A stretch of 39,276 nt of DNA from Chthonomonadales bacterium (GTDB lineage Bacteria > Armatimonadota > Chthonomonadetes > Chthonomonadales > CAJBBX01), in contig JAAYVH010000078.1 of the NCBI GenBank assembly GCA_012517255.1, positions 1-39,276 of the forward strand, in the 5' to 3' direction. The position numbers and the translations under genes are program-made. How positions within the stretch are numbered: the first letter of the stretch is position 1; each line of letters opens with the position of its first letter. The notes below the pieces were generated by a model. The model worked only from the letters and a program-made list of their open reading frames with translations. It had not been told where the DNA came from and did no database searches. Below are positions 1 to 11,461 of the stretch, piece by piece.

Positions 1-7
1 CATTGTG

Positions 8-62
8 GAAAGCCTCCTCCTTGTGTTGTGTTTGCACATACACACTTCGGCAGGAGGCTTTC
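8..62. terminator. Long hairpin at left edge, probable terminator of an upstream gene
   Basis: An exact 11-bp inverted repeat (8-18 with 52-62, GAAAGCCTCCT / AGGAGGCTTTC) encloses a loop that can fold again: GTGT at 23-26 with ACAC at 40-43, and TGTG at 27-30 with CACA at 35-38. The right arm runs into a pyrimidine-rich stretch (TTTCTGTCTCCTTC), as expected of a rho-independent terminator reading rightward. The arms contain CCTCC and GGAGG, so the hairpin would also hide a Shine-Dalgarno-like sequence. The gene it would end lies outside the window. Confidence 0.55.
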
Positions 63-105
63 TGTCTCCTTCAAGACCCACAGACAAACTAAAGCCAATA
101 TATGT

Positions 106-138
106 ACACATGTGTGAGTCACAAAATGTGACTCACAC
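106..138. promoter_or_regulatory. Overlapping inverted repeats upstream of threonine aldolase
   Basis: A perfect 12-bp inverted repeat with a 3-nt AAA loop lies at 112-123 / 127-138 (GTGTGAGTCACA / TGTGACTCACAC). A perfect 10-bp palindrome (ACACATGTGT, 106-115) overlaps its left arm, so the two structures share bases 112-115 and cannot both form. No T-run follows, so this is less like a terminator than an operator or leader hairpin. A weak AT-rich -10-like element (TATATG, 99-104) sits just before it. What would bind is unknown. Confidence 0.4.
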
Positions 139-199
139 GGGCCATGGTTTCCCTGCAGGTGCCTGTGAAGGTATCGTGTAGGTCATGGGAGGAATGGGG

Positions 200-1234
200 A
201 TGCAAGCGATCGTTGATCTTCGGAGTGACACCGTCACCCGGCCTTCGCCGGGTATGCGGGAGGCCATGGCGAATGCCGTCGTGGGTGATGACGTCCTGGG
301 AGACGACCCGACGGTTCAGGAGCTGGAATCTCGGAGCGCGAACCTGCTCGGGAAGGAGGCAGCGCTTTTCGTACCATCTGGAACGATGAGCAACACCGTT
401 GCCATCACGGTACATACCCGCCCGGGCGACGAGGTCCTGATGGACGCGGACGCGCATTCGATGCTGTATGAAGCGGGCGCACCCGCGGCCATCGCCGGAG
501 TCCTTGTGCGCCAGTTCCATAGCTCATGTGGCGTGCCGAACGTGGACGAGGTTGCTCGCTCCATCCATCACGAGAGCCTTCACACGCCGCGTACCGCCCT
601 GGTGGTGCTGGAGAACACCCACAACGTCGCGGGAGGCGCAGTCATACCTCTGGAGGTTCACGAGCGCCTCTACGGCATCTGTAGCTCGGAAGGAGTGCGG
701 GTTCATCTGGACGGCGCCCGGCTGTTCAATGCCGAGGCCGCCTCCGGCGTCTCCGCGAGCCGGTATGCCGCGTGCGCCGACACAGTGACCTTCTGCCTGT
801 CCAAGGGGCTGGGCTGTCCGGTCGGGTCGGTTCTCTGCGGAGATCGGCTCACCATAGACCGGGCTCGGCGGGTGCGCAAGATGCTCGGGGGTGGCATGCG
901 CCAGTCCGGGGTGCTCGCTGCGGCGGGCCTGTATGCGCTCGACCATAACCGACGGCGACTTGCCGATGATCATCGCAGGGCGCGACGTCTGGCGGAGACG
1001 CTGAGCGAGCTTCCGAACGCGGAGGTTGATCTGGCAAGCGTTCAGACGAACATGGTCTATTTCAGTACCTCGGCGCCGGCGGACAGGTGGGTGACGGCTC
1101 TAGCTCAGCGAGGCGTGCTCTGCCTGGCTCTTGGCGTTCACCGGATCCGCCTCGTTACGCATCTGGACGTTGACGACGAGGATGTAGAGCGTGCGGTGCG
1201 TGCCCTGAAGGACGTCTCCGCGTCCGTCGTGTAG
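200..1234 (+). CDS. ltaE: Low-specificity L-threonine aldolase
   Basis: A PLP-dependent fold-type I aldolase that splits L-threonine or L-allo-threonine to glycine and acetaldehyde in the cytoplasm. The 344-residue protein begins with the family signature [15 protein letters not shown] and carries PSGTMSN (phosphate-binding loop), [10 protein letters not shown] (Asp contacting the PLP ring) and [13 protein letters not shown], whose lysine (about residue 202) should form the Schiff base. ATG codons at 185, 194 and 200 are in frame. The one at 200 is chosen because GGGAGGA at 187-193 lies 6 nt before it and family members start close to this point. It is monocistronic: a leader with inverted repeats precedes it and a hairpin at 1249-1279 follows. 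Length and motifs are typical of the family. Confidence 0.93.
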   Translation: MQAIVDLRSDTVTRPSPGMREAMANAVVGDDVLGDDPTVQELESRSANLLGKEAALFVPSGTMSNTVAITVHTRPGDEVLMDADAHSMLYEAGAPAAIAGVLVRQFHSSCGVPNVDEVARSIHHESLHTPRTALVVLENTHNVAGGAVIPLEVHERLYGICSSEGVRVHLDGARLFNAEAASGVSASRYAACADTVTFCLSKGLGCPVGSVLCGDRLTIDRARRVRKMLGGGMRQSGVLAAAGLYALDHNRRRLADDHRRARRLAETLSELPNAEVDLASVQTNMVYFSTSAPADRWVTALAQRGVLCLALGVHRIRLVTHLDVDDEDVERAVRALKDVSASVV

Positions 1235-1248
1235 GCTGGGAGAGGAGA

Positions 1249-1279
1249 GACAGCCGGCACACAGAGGTTGCCGGCTGTC
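1249..1279. terminator. Bidirectional hairpin terminator between convergent genes
   Basis: A perfect 10-bp GC-rich stem (1249-1258 GACAGCCGGC with 1270-1279 GCCGGCTGTC) and an 11-nt loop sit in the 55-nt gap between the stop codons of threonine aldolase (plus) and the LTxxQ protein (minus). Neither side has a long T-run. Position and symmetry suggest it serves both genes. Confidence 0.65.
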
Positions 1280-1289
1280 AGTGGGGTGT

Positions 1290-1916
1290 CTACGGGCGAT
1301 TGCGGCGAGCGCGGTCTCGGTTCTGCTCGCGATACTTCTTGATGACGGCCTTCTGATCTTCCGTTAGGAGATCCTCGAGCTTCTTCCTTGCATCAGCCAT
1401 GCCTTCGCGCATCTTTGCTCGACGCTCTGCGGCCGGAAGGCCGCGCAGCTTCTCTCTGACGTCGGCGACGATCTGCAGCATCTGCTTCTTCTGCTCGTCC
1501 GTGAGCTTCAGATCGGCCACCACGGGCAGCGGGATCGTTGCCGTTCGCAGTGCCTGCAGCAGGGGCATGGTCTGACGTATCGCCTCGCGCTGCTCGGGAG
1601 TCAGGACGTTGTTGATCTCCGTGACGGCCGCCTGGGTCAGATCGCGTCGCTTCTGGGCCGCTCCCGGATCCGGCTGCGCGCCTCTCGCGGGGCGAAGAGC
1701 CTTCAGATCCTCAGTTAGCTTCGTCTGAATGTCCTGAATCTTCTGCTTCTGGGCGGGCGAGAGCTTGCAGGTGCTGTCCAGAAGCGCCACCGGTACCTGG
1801 GCGACCGGCATATTGGCCTGTCTCTGTCTGGCCTGACCTCGGGCCTGAGCGAGGACAGATGATCCGAGCAGCGCAACCGCGCACGCTGCACACGCGATCA
1901 GCAGACGCCTTCTCAT
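1290..1916 (-). CDS. Secreted LTxxQ-repeat (Spy/CpxP-like) protein
   Basis: A 208-residue protein with a Sec signal peptide (basic MRRR, hydrophobic core, cleavage near VLAQA at about residue 25). The mature part is almost all charged helix and holds four spaced copies of an L-[ST]-x-x-Q motif: LSPAQKQK, LTPEQREA, LTDEQKKQ and LTEDQKAV. The motif is diagnostic of the LTxxQ family, which includes the periplasmic chaperone Spy and the stress protein CpxP. The protein is therefore predicted to be a periplasmic helical chaperone or metal/stress sensor; its substrate is unknown. The C-terminus is strongly basic (YREQNRDRARRNRP). A good AGGAGG lies 9 nt before the ATG. A second protein with related motifs starts at 29821. 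Confidence 0.75.
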   Translation of the reverse strand: MRRRLLIACAACAVALLGSSVLAQARGQARQRQANMPVAQVPVALLDSTCKLSPAQKQKIQDIQTKLTEDLKALRPARGAQPDPGAAQKRRDLTQAAVTEINNVLTPEQREAIRQTMPLLQALRTATIPLPVVADLKLTDEQKKQMLQIVADVREKLRGLPAAERRAKMREGMADARKKLEDLLTEDQKAVIKKYREQNRDRARRNRP

Positions 1917-1995
1917 GCTACGTTTCCTCCTTGCTGTGGGTGGTACGATGGTTCATCCTATGAGACGTTGCTGAACGCTGTCGGTTCAAAGCCCT

Positions 1996-3006
1996 GTGCC
2001 TCCATCGATGAGCCTCAAAGAAATCAGCGCGGACCACGGCTATGACGTGAGTATCCAAGCCATGCTCGCTTCAGCGGGCCGAACGGCTGACGACCGTTCG
2101 GTCGCGCTTGTCGCCGGGCTGGCGGGTGTGGTCGGCTGCGCGGCATACTGCGGTCTGGACTGCGCTTGCGCCGAGGCAGTGTTGCTGGACGATCGTCTGC
2201 AGATGGCGCACGCACTCCTCGACCGGCAAGGCCAGAAATCGCCATCCATGGGGCGCCTCGGGGTCTCCCGCGCGATGCGGAGGGTTCCAGAGGTCGCCAA
2301 AGACCCTTTCGCGGTGCGCGCGATGGTGCTGTGGATGTCGGATCTGTTGCGCCCACCATACGAGTTCCGATGCAGGTGGGCAGGCCTGACGACTGCAGCG
2401 ACGGGTCTCGATGCATACGTTCTCTGGCTCCATGATCTGGAGCGCTGCGTTCGTCTGAGCGCCGGGCGCCGGATGGGACTCGAGCGGAGGGCCCGGTCAT
2501 GGACCGACTTGCGGAGGCTAGGAGCAAGGTTCTGTCGGTTGCTGGCTGGCGCTCGTCGCACGCGGTGGGCGGAGTGTCTTCGGGAGGCTGCTCGGTTCAT
2601 GGATCGAGAAATAGCGTCCCTCAATGAGGTGCCGGCGGCGCTCCACAGAAAGCGCGCATTGGCGGAGATAGTGGGTGCCGTTGAGCGTGCTTGCACGGAG
2701 GCGCAGAGCTGGTGTCCGCTGATCTGCGACGCGGCGCTGTCTCTGGCTGGGATCGAAGAGCCGCTTCGCTCAGAGCTCGGAGCGATGGAGCATGCTGAGC
2801 CCGACAGGACATCCCTCAAGGATCTGGTCTATCTCGCTCGGGCCGGCGCGGAGCCCTTCCGGGTCCTTGCGTTGCGCCGCCTGGCATGGTCGGACGATCA
2901 TCAGGCGCAAGCAACGGTTCGGGAGTCCTGCCACGACGCGAACCCGCGCGTGGCCCTCACGGGCCAGTGGGGTGTGCGCGTTGCGACAGGGCAGCTAGAT
3001 CACTGA
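1996..3006 (+). CDS. Unrecognised alpha-helical protein
   Basis: A 336-codon open frame (GTG at 1996; an ATG at 2008 is equally possible, and neither has a clear ribosome binding site). I do not recognise the family. The product is Arg-, Ala- and Leu-rich, mostly helical by eye, and has no convincing signal peptide. Scattered cysteines in the first 70 residues (AYCGLDCACAEAV) could bind a metal or be structural. The C-terminal part (FRVLALRRLAWSDDHQAQATVRESCHDANPRVAL) has the rhythm of a HEAT-like repeat pair, which is a guess. The 3' end overlaps the end of convergent coaX by 12 bp (2995-3006). Codon choice resembles its neighbours and competing frames are shorter, so I take it as real. Confidence 0.6.
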   Translation: MPPSMSLKEISADHGYDVSIQAMLASAGRTADDRSVALVAGLAGVVGCAAYCGLDCACAEAVLLDDRLQMAHALLDRQGQKSPSMGRLGVSRAMRRVPEVAKDPFAVRAMVLWMSDLLRPPYEFRCRWAGLTTAATGLDAYVLWLHDLERCVRLSAGRRMGLERRARSWTDLRRLGARFCRLLAGARRTRWAECLREAARFMDREIASLNEVPAALHRKRALAEIVGAVERACTEAQSWCPLICDAALSLAGIEEPLRSELGAMEHAEPDRTSLKDLVYLARAGAEPFRVLALRRLAWSDDHQAQATVRESCHDANPRVALTGQWGVRVATGQLDH

Positions 3007-3774
3007 CGGCCGGTTCAGCTCGGCGATGATGCGTATGCCGTGCAGAGTCAGGTCCGGATCCAGCAGATCGATCCCGCAGTGTGTGGCCACGATCGGCGCG
3101 GTTCCTCCCGTGGCGACGACAGGAGCGCTCTCGCCGACCTCGGATCTGATGCGCGCAATGAGCTCACGAGCCGCCCCAACCATGCCGTAGAACGTGCCGG
3201 CGCGAATGGCGCCGACCGTATCTGTGCCAATGACCGGCGGCACATCGTTCGGCTCGAAACCGCCTACGTCTGGGAGCTGTCCTGTGAAGGTCGCGAGCGC
3301 GCGTGCGTTGGTGCGCAGTCCTGGCGCGATGGCGCCGCCGACGATGCGCCGATCCATGGTGACCACGGTGAACGTCAAGGCGGTGCCGAAGTCGGCCACA
3401 ATGACCGGGACGCCGTGCCTGTCCGCTGCGGCAACAGCATCGGCGATTCGATCGGAGCCGAGGCGCGCTGGCTCCCGGACCGCCACCGTCAGACCGAGCC
3501 TCAGTACGTGGTTGATGACCAACGGGTCCACGGCTGCGATGGCGGTTACCGCTGTCGTCAGCAGCGGCGTCAGACGCGGACACACAGACGCAATGGCAAC
3601 GCGTATGTCCGACGCGCGGGACCCGACGGCAGCCAGCACGAGTCGGTACTCTTCTGCGACGTCGTCGGGCTCAGCCAGATGGTCCGTCGCCTCGGATGAG
3701 CGCGCTACGATCATGTCGCTCTCGAACAAGGCTAACTTCGTTCGGCTGTTGCCGGCATCTACTGCCAGAAGCAT
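2995..3774 (-). CDS. coaX: Type III pantothenate kinase
   Basis: Catalyses the first step of coenzyme A synthesis, ATP-dependent phosphorylation of pantothenate; type III enzymes need a monovalent cation and are not inhibited by CoA. The 259-residue protein has the expected ASKHA-fold motifs in order: DAGNSRTKLALF at the N-terminus (phosphate-1 loop), GSDRIADAVAA (pantothenate site), ADFGTALTFTVV (phosphate-2 loop) and GGAIAPGL. The start is placed at the ATG at 3772-3774 because the family begins directly with this first motif; upstream in-frame codons would add an unrelated extension. No strong ribosome binding site is seen; a perfect palindrome (3786-3797) lies just upstream. Its stop codon overlaps the convergent gene at 1996-3006. 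Confidence 0.93.
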   Translation of the reverse strand: MLLAVDAGNSRTKLALFESDMIVARSSEATDHLAEPDDVAEEYRLVLAAVGSRASDIRVAIASVCPRLTPLLTTAVTAIAAVDPLVINHVLRLGLTVAVREPARLGSDRIADAVAAADRHGVPVIVADFGTALTFTVVTMDRRIVGGAIAPGLRTNARALATFTGQLPDVGGFEPNDVPPVIGTDTVGAIRAGTFYGMVGAARELIARIRSEVGESAPVVATGGTAPIVATHCGIDLLDPDLTLHGIRIIAELNRPSVI

Positions 3775-3785
3775 AGCAGAGAGTA

Positions 3786-3797
3786 CCACGATCGTGG
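3786..3797. promoter_or_regulatory. 12-bp palindrome between divergent coaX and membrane-protein gene
   Basis: A perfect palindrome CCACGATCGTGG lies 11 nt upstream of the coaX start and 42 nt upstream of the divergent gene at 3840, in a 65-nt intergenic gap. It is positioned where a shared operator could act on both genes, but no promoter elements can be assigned with confidence and a chance palindrome is possible. Confidence 0.3.
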
Positions 3798-3839
3798 GCT
3801 GGCAGGATATCGACTGATGGGGAGCGAAGACACAATAGA

Positions 3840-5822
3840 ATGGTAATCCAGGACTCCACACGTGCCGGCAGACCGCGATCTGCCATGTCTCCCAAGGCGA
3901 TCATTCTTGGCATCACGATGGTCTGCATCACATGCCTGCTGGTCTGCTACGCCGAGCTCGTCGTGGCGAGCATTCAGATTGGCTTCCTGCAGTTGCCGCC
4001 CGTCGTGGTGGGGTTGCTGGTCATTCTGCTCGCAGGACGTCAGATCCTCACGCGCGTGTCGGCAAGATTCCGCATCGAGCCGCATGAGGTGTTCGTTATC
4101 TACGTGATGATGCTGCTGGCTTCCATGATCTCATCGCGCGGCCTGCTGCAGAAGCTGATACCGTTGTTGAACGTGCCCAACTACTATGCCACTCCGGAGA
4201 ACGCCTGGCAGACGCTGTTCTATGGCTACATCAAGAAGTGGGCGGTACCGTGGGATCCGAACGGCGGTCCCAAGCAGCCGGTCTCCACGGGCTTCTACTC
4301 GTCGCTCCTGCCCGGTCAGGAGTTGCCATGGGTAGCGTGGGTGGGGCCTCTTGCCGCGTGGGCGCTCTTCGTTGCGCTGATCTTTTTCGCCTATCTGTGT
4401 CTCGCCGTCCTGTTGAGGAAACAGTGGGTGGACAACGAGAAGCTCAGCTTCCCGCTGGTTCAGCTTCCGCTCGAGATGGTTCGGTCCGGCACGGGAGACA
4501 GGGGGTTCATGACCAATCGCCTGACGTGGATGGGCTTCGCTGTGCCGGGGCTCGTGTTCGGGTTCAACGGGCTCCATCAGTGGTATCCGAGCGTCCCGGA
4601 GATCACGACCGACATCAACCTGAACGCCTACCTCGTCACGCCTCCGTGGAACGCCGCGCTCTTCTTCCACATGTTCGTATCGTTCGCGGCCATCGGGTTC
4701 TTCTACCTCCTGCCGACCGACCTGCTCTTTTCGCTCTGGTTCTTCTTCCTCCTGACCCGGGTCGCGGATGTCACTGCGGCCTCCATGGGCTATCAACCCG
4801 AGATCATGCCCATGTATGGGTGTCTGGCGTTCATCGGCTATCAGATCATCGGCTGCTACCTCGTGATGGTCGGCTACATGGTCTGGGCCGCACGTCCGCA
4901 TATCGGGCTGATATGGCGCTCGGCCTTCAGGTTGCGCGGCCCGGTGGACGAGGACGAGTTGCTCACCTACCGCGTCGCTTTCTGGGGGCTCATTGCATCG
5001 GTGCTTCTGTCAGCGCTATGGCTGTGGGCCCTCGGCATGGCCTATTGGCTTGCGCTGTTCGAGCTTCTCGTTCTGCTCTTTGTGGTGGCGGTGGTGATGG
5101 CCCGTTCCACGTGCGAGTCCGGCATGCTTATGACCGAAACGTCGTTTCGACCCATCGACATCTACCGCATGGTGGGTGATGTCCGGAACCTCGGCGGAGC
5201 CAATATCACCTGCCTGGCGTTCCTTGATGCTCTCTGGATGCGAGATCAGCGCGGACTGGTGCTCACCGGCTTCCTGGATTCCATGAAGTTCGCGGACGGC
5301 GTGAACGTCCGCCGACGTACGCTGCTGTGGGTCATCCCCATCGGGCTCCTGACAGCCGTAGGCGTTGCCGGCTATCTGCACGTGATCCTTCCGTACAAGC
5401 TCGGAGCAGTGCAGATGTACCAGTATGTGTATGCAGGTAACCCGGTGTGGTCCTTCAACGATGCCGCCAACGTGCTCAATCGCAACAGGCCGCCGCTGCC
5501 GTGGCTGATGACGCTCAACTTCATGATCGGTGTGCTGGCAACGGTGGGGATCGTGCTGATGCGCGCGAGAACGCTCTGGTTTCCCATTCATCCATTGGGG
5601 TACGCGCTGTGCGGCACGTGGACCATGATGGTCTTCTGGTTCCCATGCTTCGTTGCATGGCTGGCCAAGGTTGTGCTGCTCCGCTATGGCGGCATGCGGC
5701 TCTACTCCCGGGCGCGGCCCTTCTTCCTCGGGATGGTACTGGGAGAGTTCACCATGGCTGTGCTGTGGACAACTCCGTCACTGTTCTGGCGCACGCCCAC
5801 GCCTGCTTTCCCCTGGCCATAG
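3840..5822 (+). CDS. Large multi-pass membrane protein, DUF6785/DUF6784 type
   Basis: A 660-residue integral membrane protein with roughly a dozen or more hydrophobic spans, beginning with IILGITMVCITCLLVCYAEL at about residues 20-40. It resembles the uncharacterised DUF6785 (N-terminal) / DUF6784 (C-terminal) architecture, known mainly from Planctomycetota, Armatimonadota and related phyla. The C-terminal block has FPIHPLGYAL, WLAKVVLLRYGG and PFFLGMVLGEF, which I recall as conserved in that group. The overall layout recalls oligopeptide-transporter-like carriers, so transport is a reasonable but unproven role. The start at 3840 is uncertain; Met16 (3885) directly before the first span is an alternative. 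It stands alone, divergent from coaX and followed by the ArsR operon promoter. Confidence 0.7.
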   Translation: MVIQDSTRAGRPRSAMSPKAIILGITMVCITCLLVCYAELVVASIQIGFLQLPPVVVGLLVILLAGRQILTRVSARFRIEPHEVFVIYVMMLLASMISSRGLLQKLIPLLNVPNYYATPENAWQTLFYGYIKKWAVPWDPNGGPKQPVSTGFYSSLLPGQELPWVAWVGPLAAWALFVALIFFAYLCLAVLLRKQWVDNEKLSFPLVQLPLEMVRSGTGDRGFMTNRLTWMGFAVPGLVFGFNGLHQWYPSVPEITTDINLNAYLVTPPWNAALFFHMFVSFAAIGFFYLLPTDLLFSLWFFFLLTRVADVTAASMGYQPEIMPMYGCLAFIGYQIIGCYLVMVGYMVWAARPHIGLIWRSAFRLRGPVDEDELLTYRVAFWGLIASVLLSALWLWALGMAYWLALFELLVLLFVVAVVMARSTCESGMLMTETSFRPIDIYRMVGDVRNLGGANITCLAFLDALWMRDQRGLVLTGFLDSMKFADGVNVRRRTLLWVIPIGLLTAVGVAGYLHVILPYKLGAVQMYQYVYAGNPVWSFNDAANVLNRNRPPLPWLMTLNFMIGVLATVGIVLMRARTLWFPIHPLGYALCGTWTMMVFWFPCFVAWLAKVVLLRYGGMRLYSRARPFFLGMVLGEFTMAVLWTTPSLFWRTPTPAFPWP

Positions 5823-5882
5823 GAAGCTTCGGCGATCCGAGAGGGATTCTTAGCGTGTCGGGAACATAGTATTATGGATATA

Positions 5883-5891
5883 TGGTAATAT
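5883..5891 (+). promoter_or_regulatory. Extended -10 promoter and possible ArsR operator
   Basis: TGGTAATAT (5883-5891) matches an extended -10 element (TG at 5883-5884, hexamer TAATAT at 5886-5891); no good -35 is present. It is embedded in an AT-rich imperfect dyad in otherwise GC-rich DNA: GATAT at 5877-5881 with ATATC at 5888-5892, and TATTA at 5870-5874 with TAATA at 5886-5890. ArsR/SmtB repressors typically bind such ATA/TAT-type inverted repeats overlapping their own promoter, so autorepression is likely. The inferred transcript start would be near 5898, leaving a short leader with a strong ribosome binding site. Confidence 0.5.
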
Positions 5892-5922
5892 CTCTATGTA
5901 TCTCACCAAAGGAGACCAATCT

Positions 5923-6249
5923 GTGGGCGAGCCTTCCGGCCAGGTCATGCTCGATATGCCGACACTTGAGCGCGTTGCGCCGATCATACGCCACGCAGCG
6001 CACCCCCTGCGACTGCGAATCCTGGACTTCCTGCGACCCGAAGGGTCCGAGCAGCCGGTATCCAGCATCGTTGATGCATGCGGAGCGAGCCAGGCTGTGG
6101 TGAGCCAGCAACTGCGCATTCTGAAGGATCAGGGGATCGTTTCGTGCCGGCGTGATGGCCCGCGCGTGCTCTACAGGATCGAGAACCGAGCCGTGCTGCT
6201 GTTGCTCGAGTGCATCCGGCGACATGGTAGGGGAGGCTGTGGTGAGTGA
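5923..6249 (+). CDS. ArsR/SmtB-family winged-helix repressor
   Basis: A 108-residue DNA-binding protein: PLRLRILDFLRP opens the winged-helix domain, SQAVVSQQLRILKDQGIV is the recognition helix, and CRRDGPRVLYRI is the beta wing. A GTG start at 5923 is preferred over the ATG at 5896 because AAGGAGA (5909-5914) is well spaced for it. Cysteines are at residues 53, 75, 97 and 106. The pair at 97 and 106 near the C-terminal dimer helix plus Cys53 at the recognition helix could form a thiol or metal sensing site, but the classical ELCVCDL metal motif is absent. It overlaps the adaptor gene by 8 bp, so it probably controls the efflux operon behind it. Confidence 0.85.
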   Translation: MGEPSGQVMLDMPTLERVAPIIRHAAHPLRLRILDFLRPEGSEQPVSSIVDACGASQAVVSQQLRILKDQGIVSCRRDGPRVLYRIENRAVLLLLECIRRHGRGGCGE

Positions 6250-7798
6250 GACGGGAATGAGCGGCAAGCAAGAATCGACGCGCGAAGGCGTCATGACACG
6301 ATGGAGGGTTAGCGTGAAATCAAGGTTGATTGCGGGCGGTCTTGCCGCCGCGCTGCTGGGAGTGATGGGGTTGTGGGCTCTGGCCTCGGCACGGTCGGGG
6401 AAGCCGGATCAGACCGATGGTGCCGCGGAGGAAACTGCCAGCGGCCCGGTGTCGGCGTCTGTCGAGACGGTACAGCTCGATCGCATTCCCTCATACCTGG
6501 AGATCCCGGGGACCGTGGCTCCACGGTTCAGCGCAAGTCTCGCAGCAAAGGTGATGGGACGAGTGGTGAGCCTGCCCGTCGCCGAGGGCGACGCAGTCCG
6601 GGCTGGACAGCCGCTGGTGTGGCTCGATTCGCGTGATCTCAGCGCATCCGTAGATCAGGCGGAGGCGGGTGCAAAGGCGGCGCGTGTCGGCGTCGAGACG
6701 GCGGTGGTTGCCGCCCGCATGGAGCGGAGTGCAGCCGATGCGCGTGTTGAGGCGGCCCGGGCGATGGTGGATCAGGCGCAGGCAGGACTCCAGGCCGCTC
6801 GTGCTCGCCTCGACATGGTTCGCAGCGGACCGCGCAAACAAGAGCGTGCTCAGGCGGCGCTGGCCGCAGCGCAAGCGCGGGCAGCGTGGGAGCTGGCCGT
6901 GGCCGACCATGACCGTATGAAGGTGCTCTTCGCCGACGGAGCGGTCTCCAAGCAGCAGTATGATGCGTCCAGGACGAGAATGGATGTCGCCAAGGCGCAG
7001 CTCGAGAGCGCCCTGGAGGCACAGAGCCTGGCCGATGAAGGCAGTCGCGCCGAGGACATACGAACCGCTGAGGAGGGAGTTCGCCAGGCCGAAGCTGCTC
7101 TCGAAGCCGCTCGTCAGAGTCTCAAGCAATCCAGAGCCGCCGCACTGATGGCGGATGTGCGAGATAAGGAGATTGCCGTCGCCCAGGCCCAGGTGCGTCA
7201 AGGCGCGGCAGCGGTGCGGATGGCGAGGGTTACCCGCGACATGGCGGTCATCCGTGCGCCATTCGACGCAGTGGTAGCGCGCCGCATGGCCGATCCGGGC
7301 ACGATGGCCACGCCGGGTGTTCCGCTGCTTGTCTTGCACGGAGGCGGTCTACGCTTCGAAGCCGCGACGCCGGAGTCGGCGCTGACATCCGCGCGTGTTG
7401 GCAGCGAAGGTGAGGTGGTGCTCGACGCTCTTGGAGGCCGACGCATCGGGGCACGTGTCGTCGAAGTCACGCCGCAGGGCGACCCCGGTAGCCATTCGTT
7501 CATTGTGAAGCTGGCTCTGCCCGACGGACTCGGGGCCATGGCAGGCATGTTCGGTCGAGCTCGCTTCGTCACCGGCCACGAGGAGGCGATCACGCTTCCG
7601 GCTTCGGCCGTCTGGGAGCGCGAGGGACTGCGCTATGTCTACGTTGTCTCGGCCGATCGACGGGCGCGGATACGCTTGGTGACGGTCGGCAAGAGCATGG
7701 GCTCGCGTGTTGTCATTCTGTCCGGCCTCACTCCCGGCGAGCGCGTGGTAACGGGTGGAGTCCAGGGGATCGTGGACGGAACGGTCATCGGCAACTAA
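6242..7798 (+). CDS. RND efflux periplasmic adaptor (membrane fusion protein)
   Basis: The HlyD/AcrA-type subunit that links an inner-membrane RND pump to an outer-membrane channel. The start is taken as GTG at 6242, because GGGGAGG (6230-6236) lies 5 nt before it; ATG at 6257 is the alternative. The 518-residue product has one N-terminal membrane anchor ([20 protein letters not shown]) and no lipobox cysteine. A lipoyl-like half follows ([20 protein letters not shown]), then an unusually long Ala/Gln-rich coiled-coil hairpin of about 200 residues, the second lipoyl half ([20 protein letters not shown]), and beta-barrel and membrane-proximal domains ending [13 protein letters not shown]...[15 protein letters not shown]. 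It overlaps the pump frame upstream region and the repressor, showing a single operon. No outer-membrane factor gene is nearby. Confidence 0.9.
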   Translation: MSETGMSGKQESTREGVMTRWRVSVKSRLIAGGLAAALLGVMGLWALASARSGKPDQTDGAAEETASGPVSASVETVQLDRIPSYLEIPGTVAPRFSASLAAKVMGRVVSLPVAEGDAVRAGQPLVWLDSRDLSASVDQAEAGAKAARVGVETAVVAARMERSAADARVEAARAMVDQAQAGLQAARARLDMVRSGPRKQERAQAALAAAQARAAWELAVADHDRMKVLFADGAVSKQQYDASRTRMDVAKAQLESALEAQSLADEGSRAEDIRTAEEGVRQAEAALEAARQSLKQSRAAALMADVRDKEIAVAQAQVRQGAAAVRMARVTRDMAVIRAPFDAVVARRMADPGTMATPGVPLLVLHGGGLRFEAATPESALTSARVGSEGEVVLDALGGRRIGARVVEVTPQGDPGSHSFIVKLALPDGLGAMAGMFGRARFVTGHEEAITLPASAVWEREGLRYVYVVSADRRARIRLVTVGKSMGSRVVILSGLTPGERVVTGGVQGIVDGTVIGN

Positions 7799-7830
7799 TG
7801 CAGACGCGCAGACAAGAAGGAGACAAGCCG

Positions 7831-11189
<3,359 letters not shown>

Positions 11190-11193
<4 letters not shown>

Positions 11194-11387
11194 GCGTAGA
11201 ACGTTGGTTGCGTCTGATTGCAGGCGTCTTTGTCGTGGGTACGGTGGCCCTGGCGGCCCTGGTTGACCTGCGGTGGCTGTATTTCACTGCATTCGTCGGG
11301 CTGAACCTGCTGCAGTCTGCATTCACCGACTGGTGCCCGATGAAGACTTTGCTGGAACGGCTCCATGCCGGCGATCATGCGTCATGA
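11190..11387 (+). CDS. Small membrane protein, DUF2892 (YgaP transmembrane-like)
   Basis: A 65-residue protein with two membrane helices ([17 protein letters not shown] and [16 protein letters not shown]) followed by the conserved [13 protein letters not shown] tail typical of DUF2892, the membrane part of the rhodanese YgaP. Stand-alone versions often sit with sulfurtransferases, sulfide-responsive ArsR regulators or efflux systems. It overlaps the pump stop by 4 bp (ATGA) and has a GAAGGAGA ribosome binding site, so it is the last gene of the ArsR-RND operon. The Cys-Pro pair may handle persulfide, which is inference. Two hairpins follow the stop codon. Confidence 0.8.
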
Positions 11388-11390
11388 TCG
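11372..11390 (+). terminator. Hairpin terminator of the ArsR-RND operon
   Basis: A perfect 8-bp stem (CGATCATG, 11372-11379, with CATGATCG, 11383-11390) with a 3-nt loop is followed by GGTTTT. The right arm begins inside the stop codon region of the DUF2892 gene. The short T-run supports rightward rho-independent termination. Confidence 0.5.
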
Positions 11391-11399
11391 GGTTTTCGA

Positions 11400-11422
11400 G
11401 CACAATCGGGAACCGATCGTGC
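11400..11422. promoter_or_regulatory. Inverted repeat upstream of the ECF sigma gene
   Basis: A 10-bp inverted repeat with one mismatch and a 3-nt loop (GCACAATCGG, 11400-11409; CCGATCGTGC, 11413-11422) sits 10 nt after the previous hairpin and 39 nt before the sigma-factor start. It could be a second terminator stem, an operator or a leader hairpin; it lacks a T-run. Confidence 0.35.
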
Positions 11423-11461
11423 AGCGCGGCGTCCTGAGACCAGGAGAAAGCGGCACGCAGG

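Noticed and set aside
112-138. The TGAGTCA/TGACTCA-containing repeat as a known factor site
   Set aside because: The resemblance to the eukaryotic AP-1 site has no meaning in a bacterium; it is kept only as an unexplained inverted repeat.
4131-4901. Minus-strand open frame of 256 codons rich in Glu, Arg and His
   Set aside because: It is the antisense of membrane-spanning sequence in the plus-strand gene at 3840-5822, which typically gives charged shadow frames.
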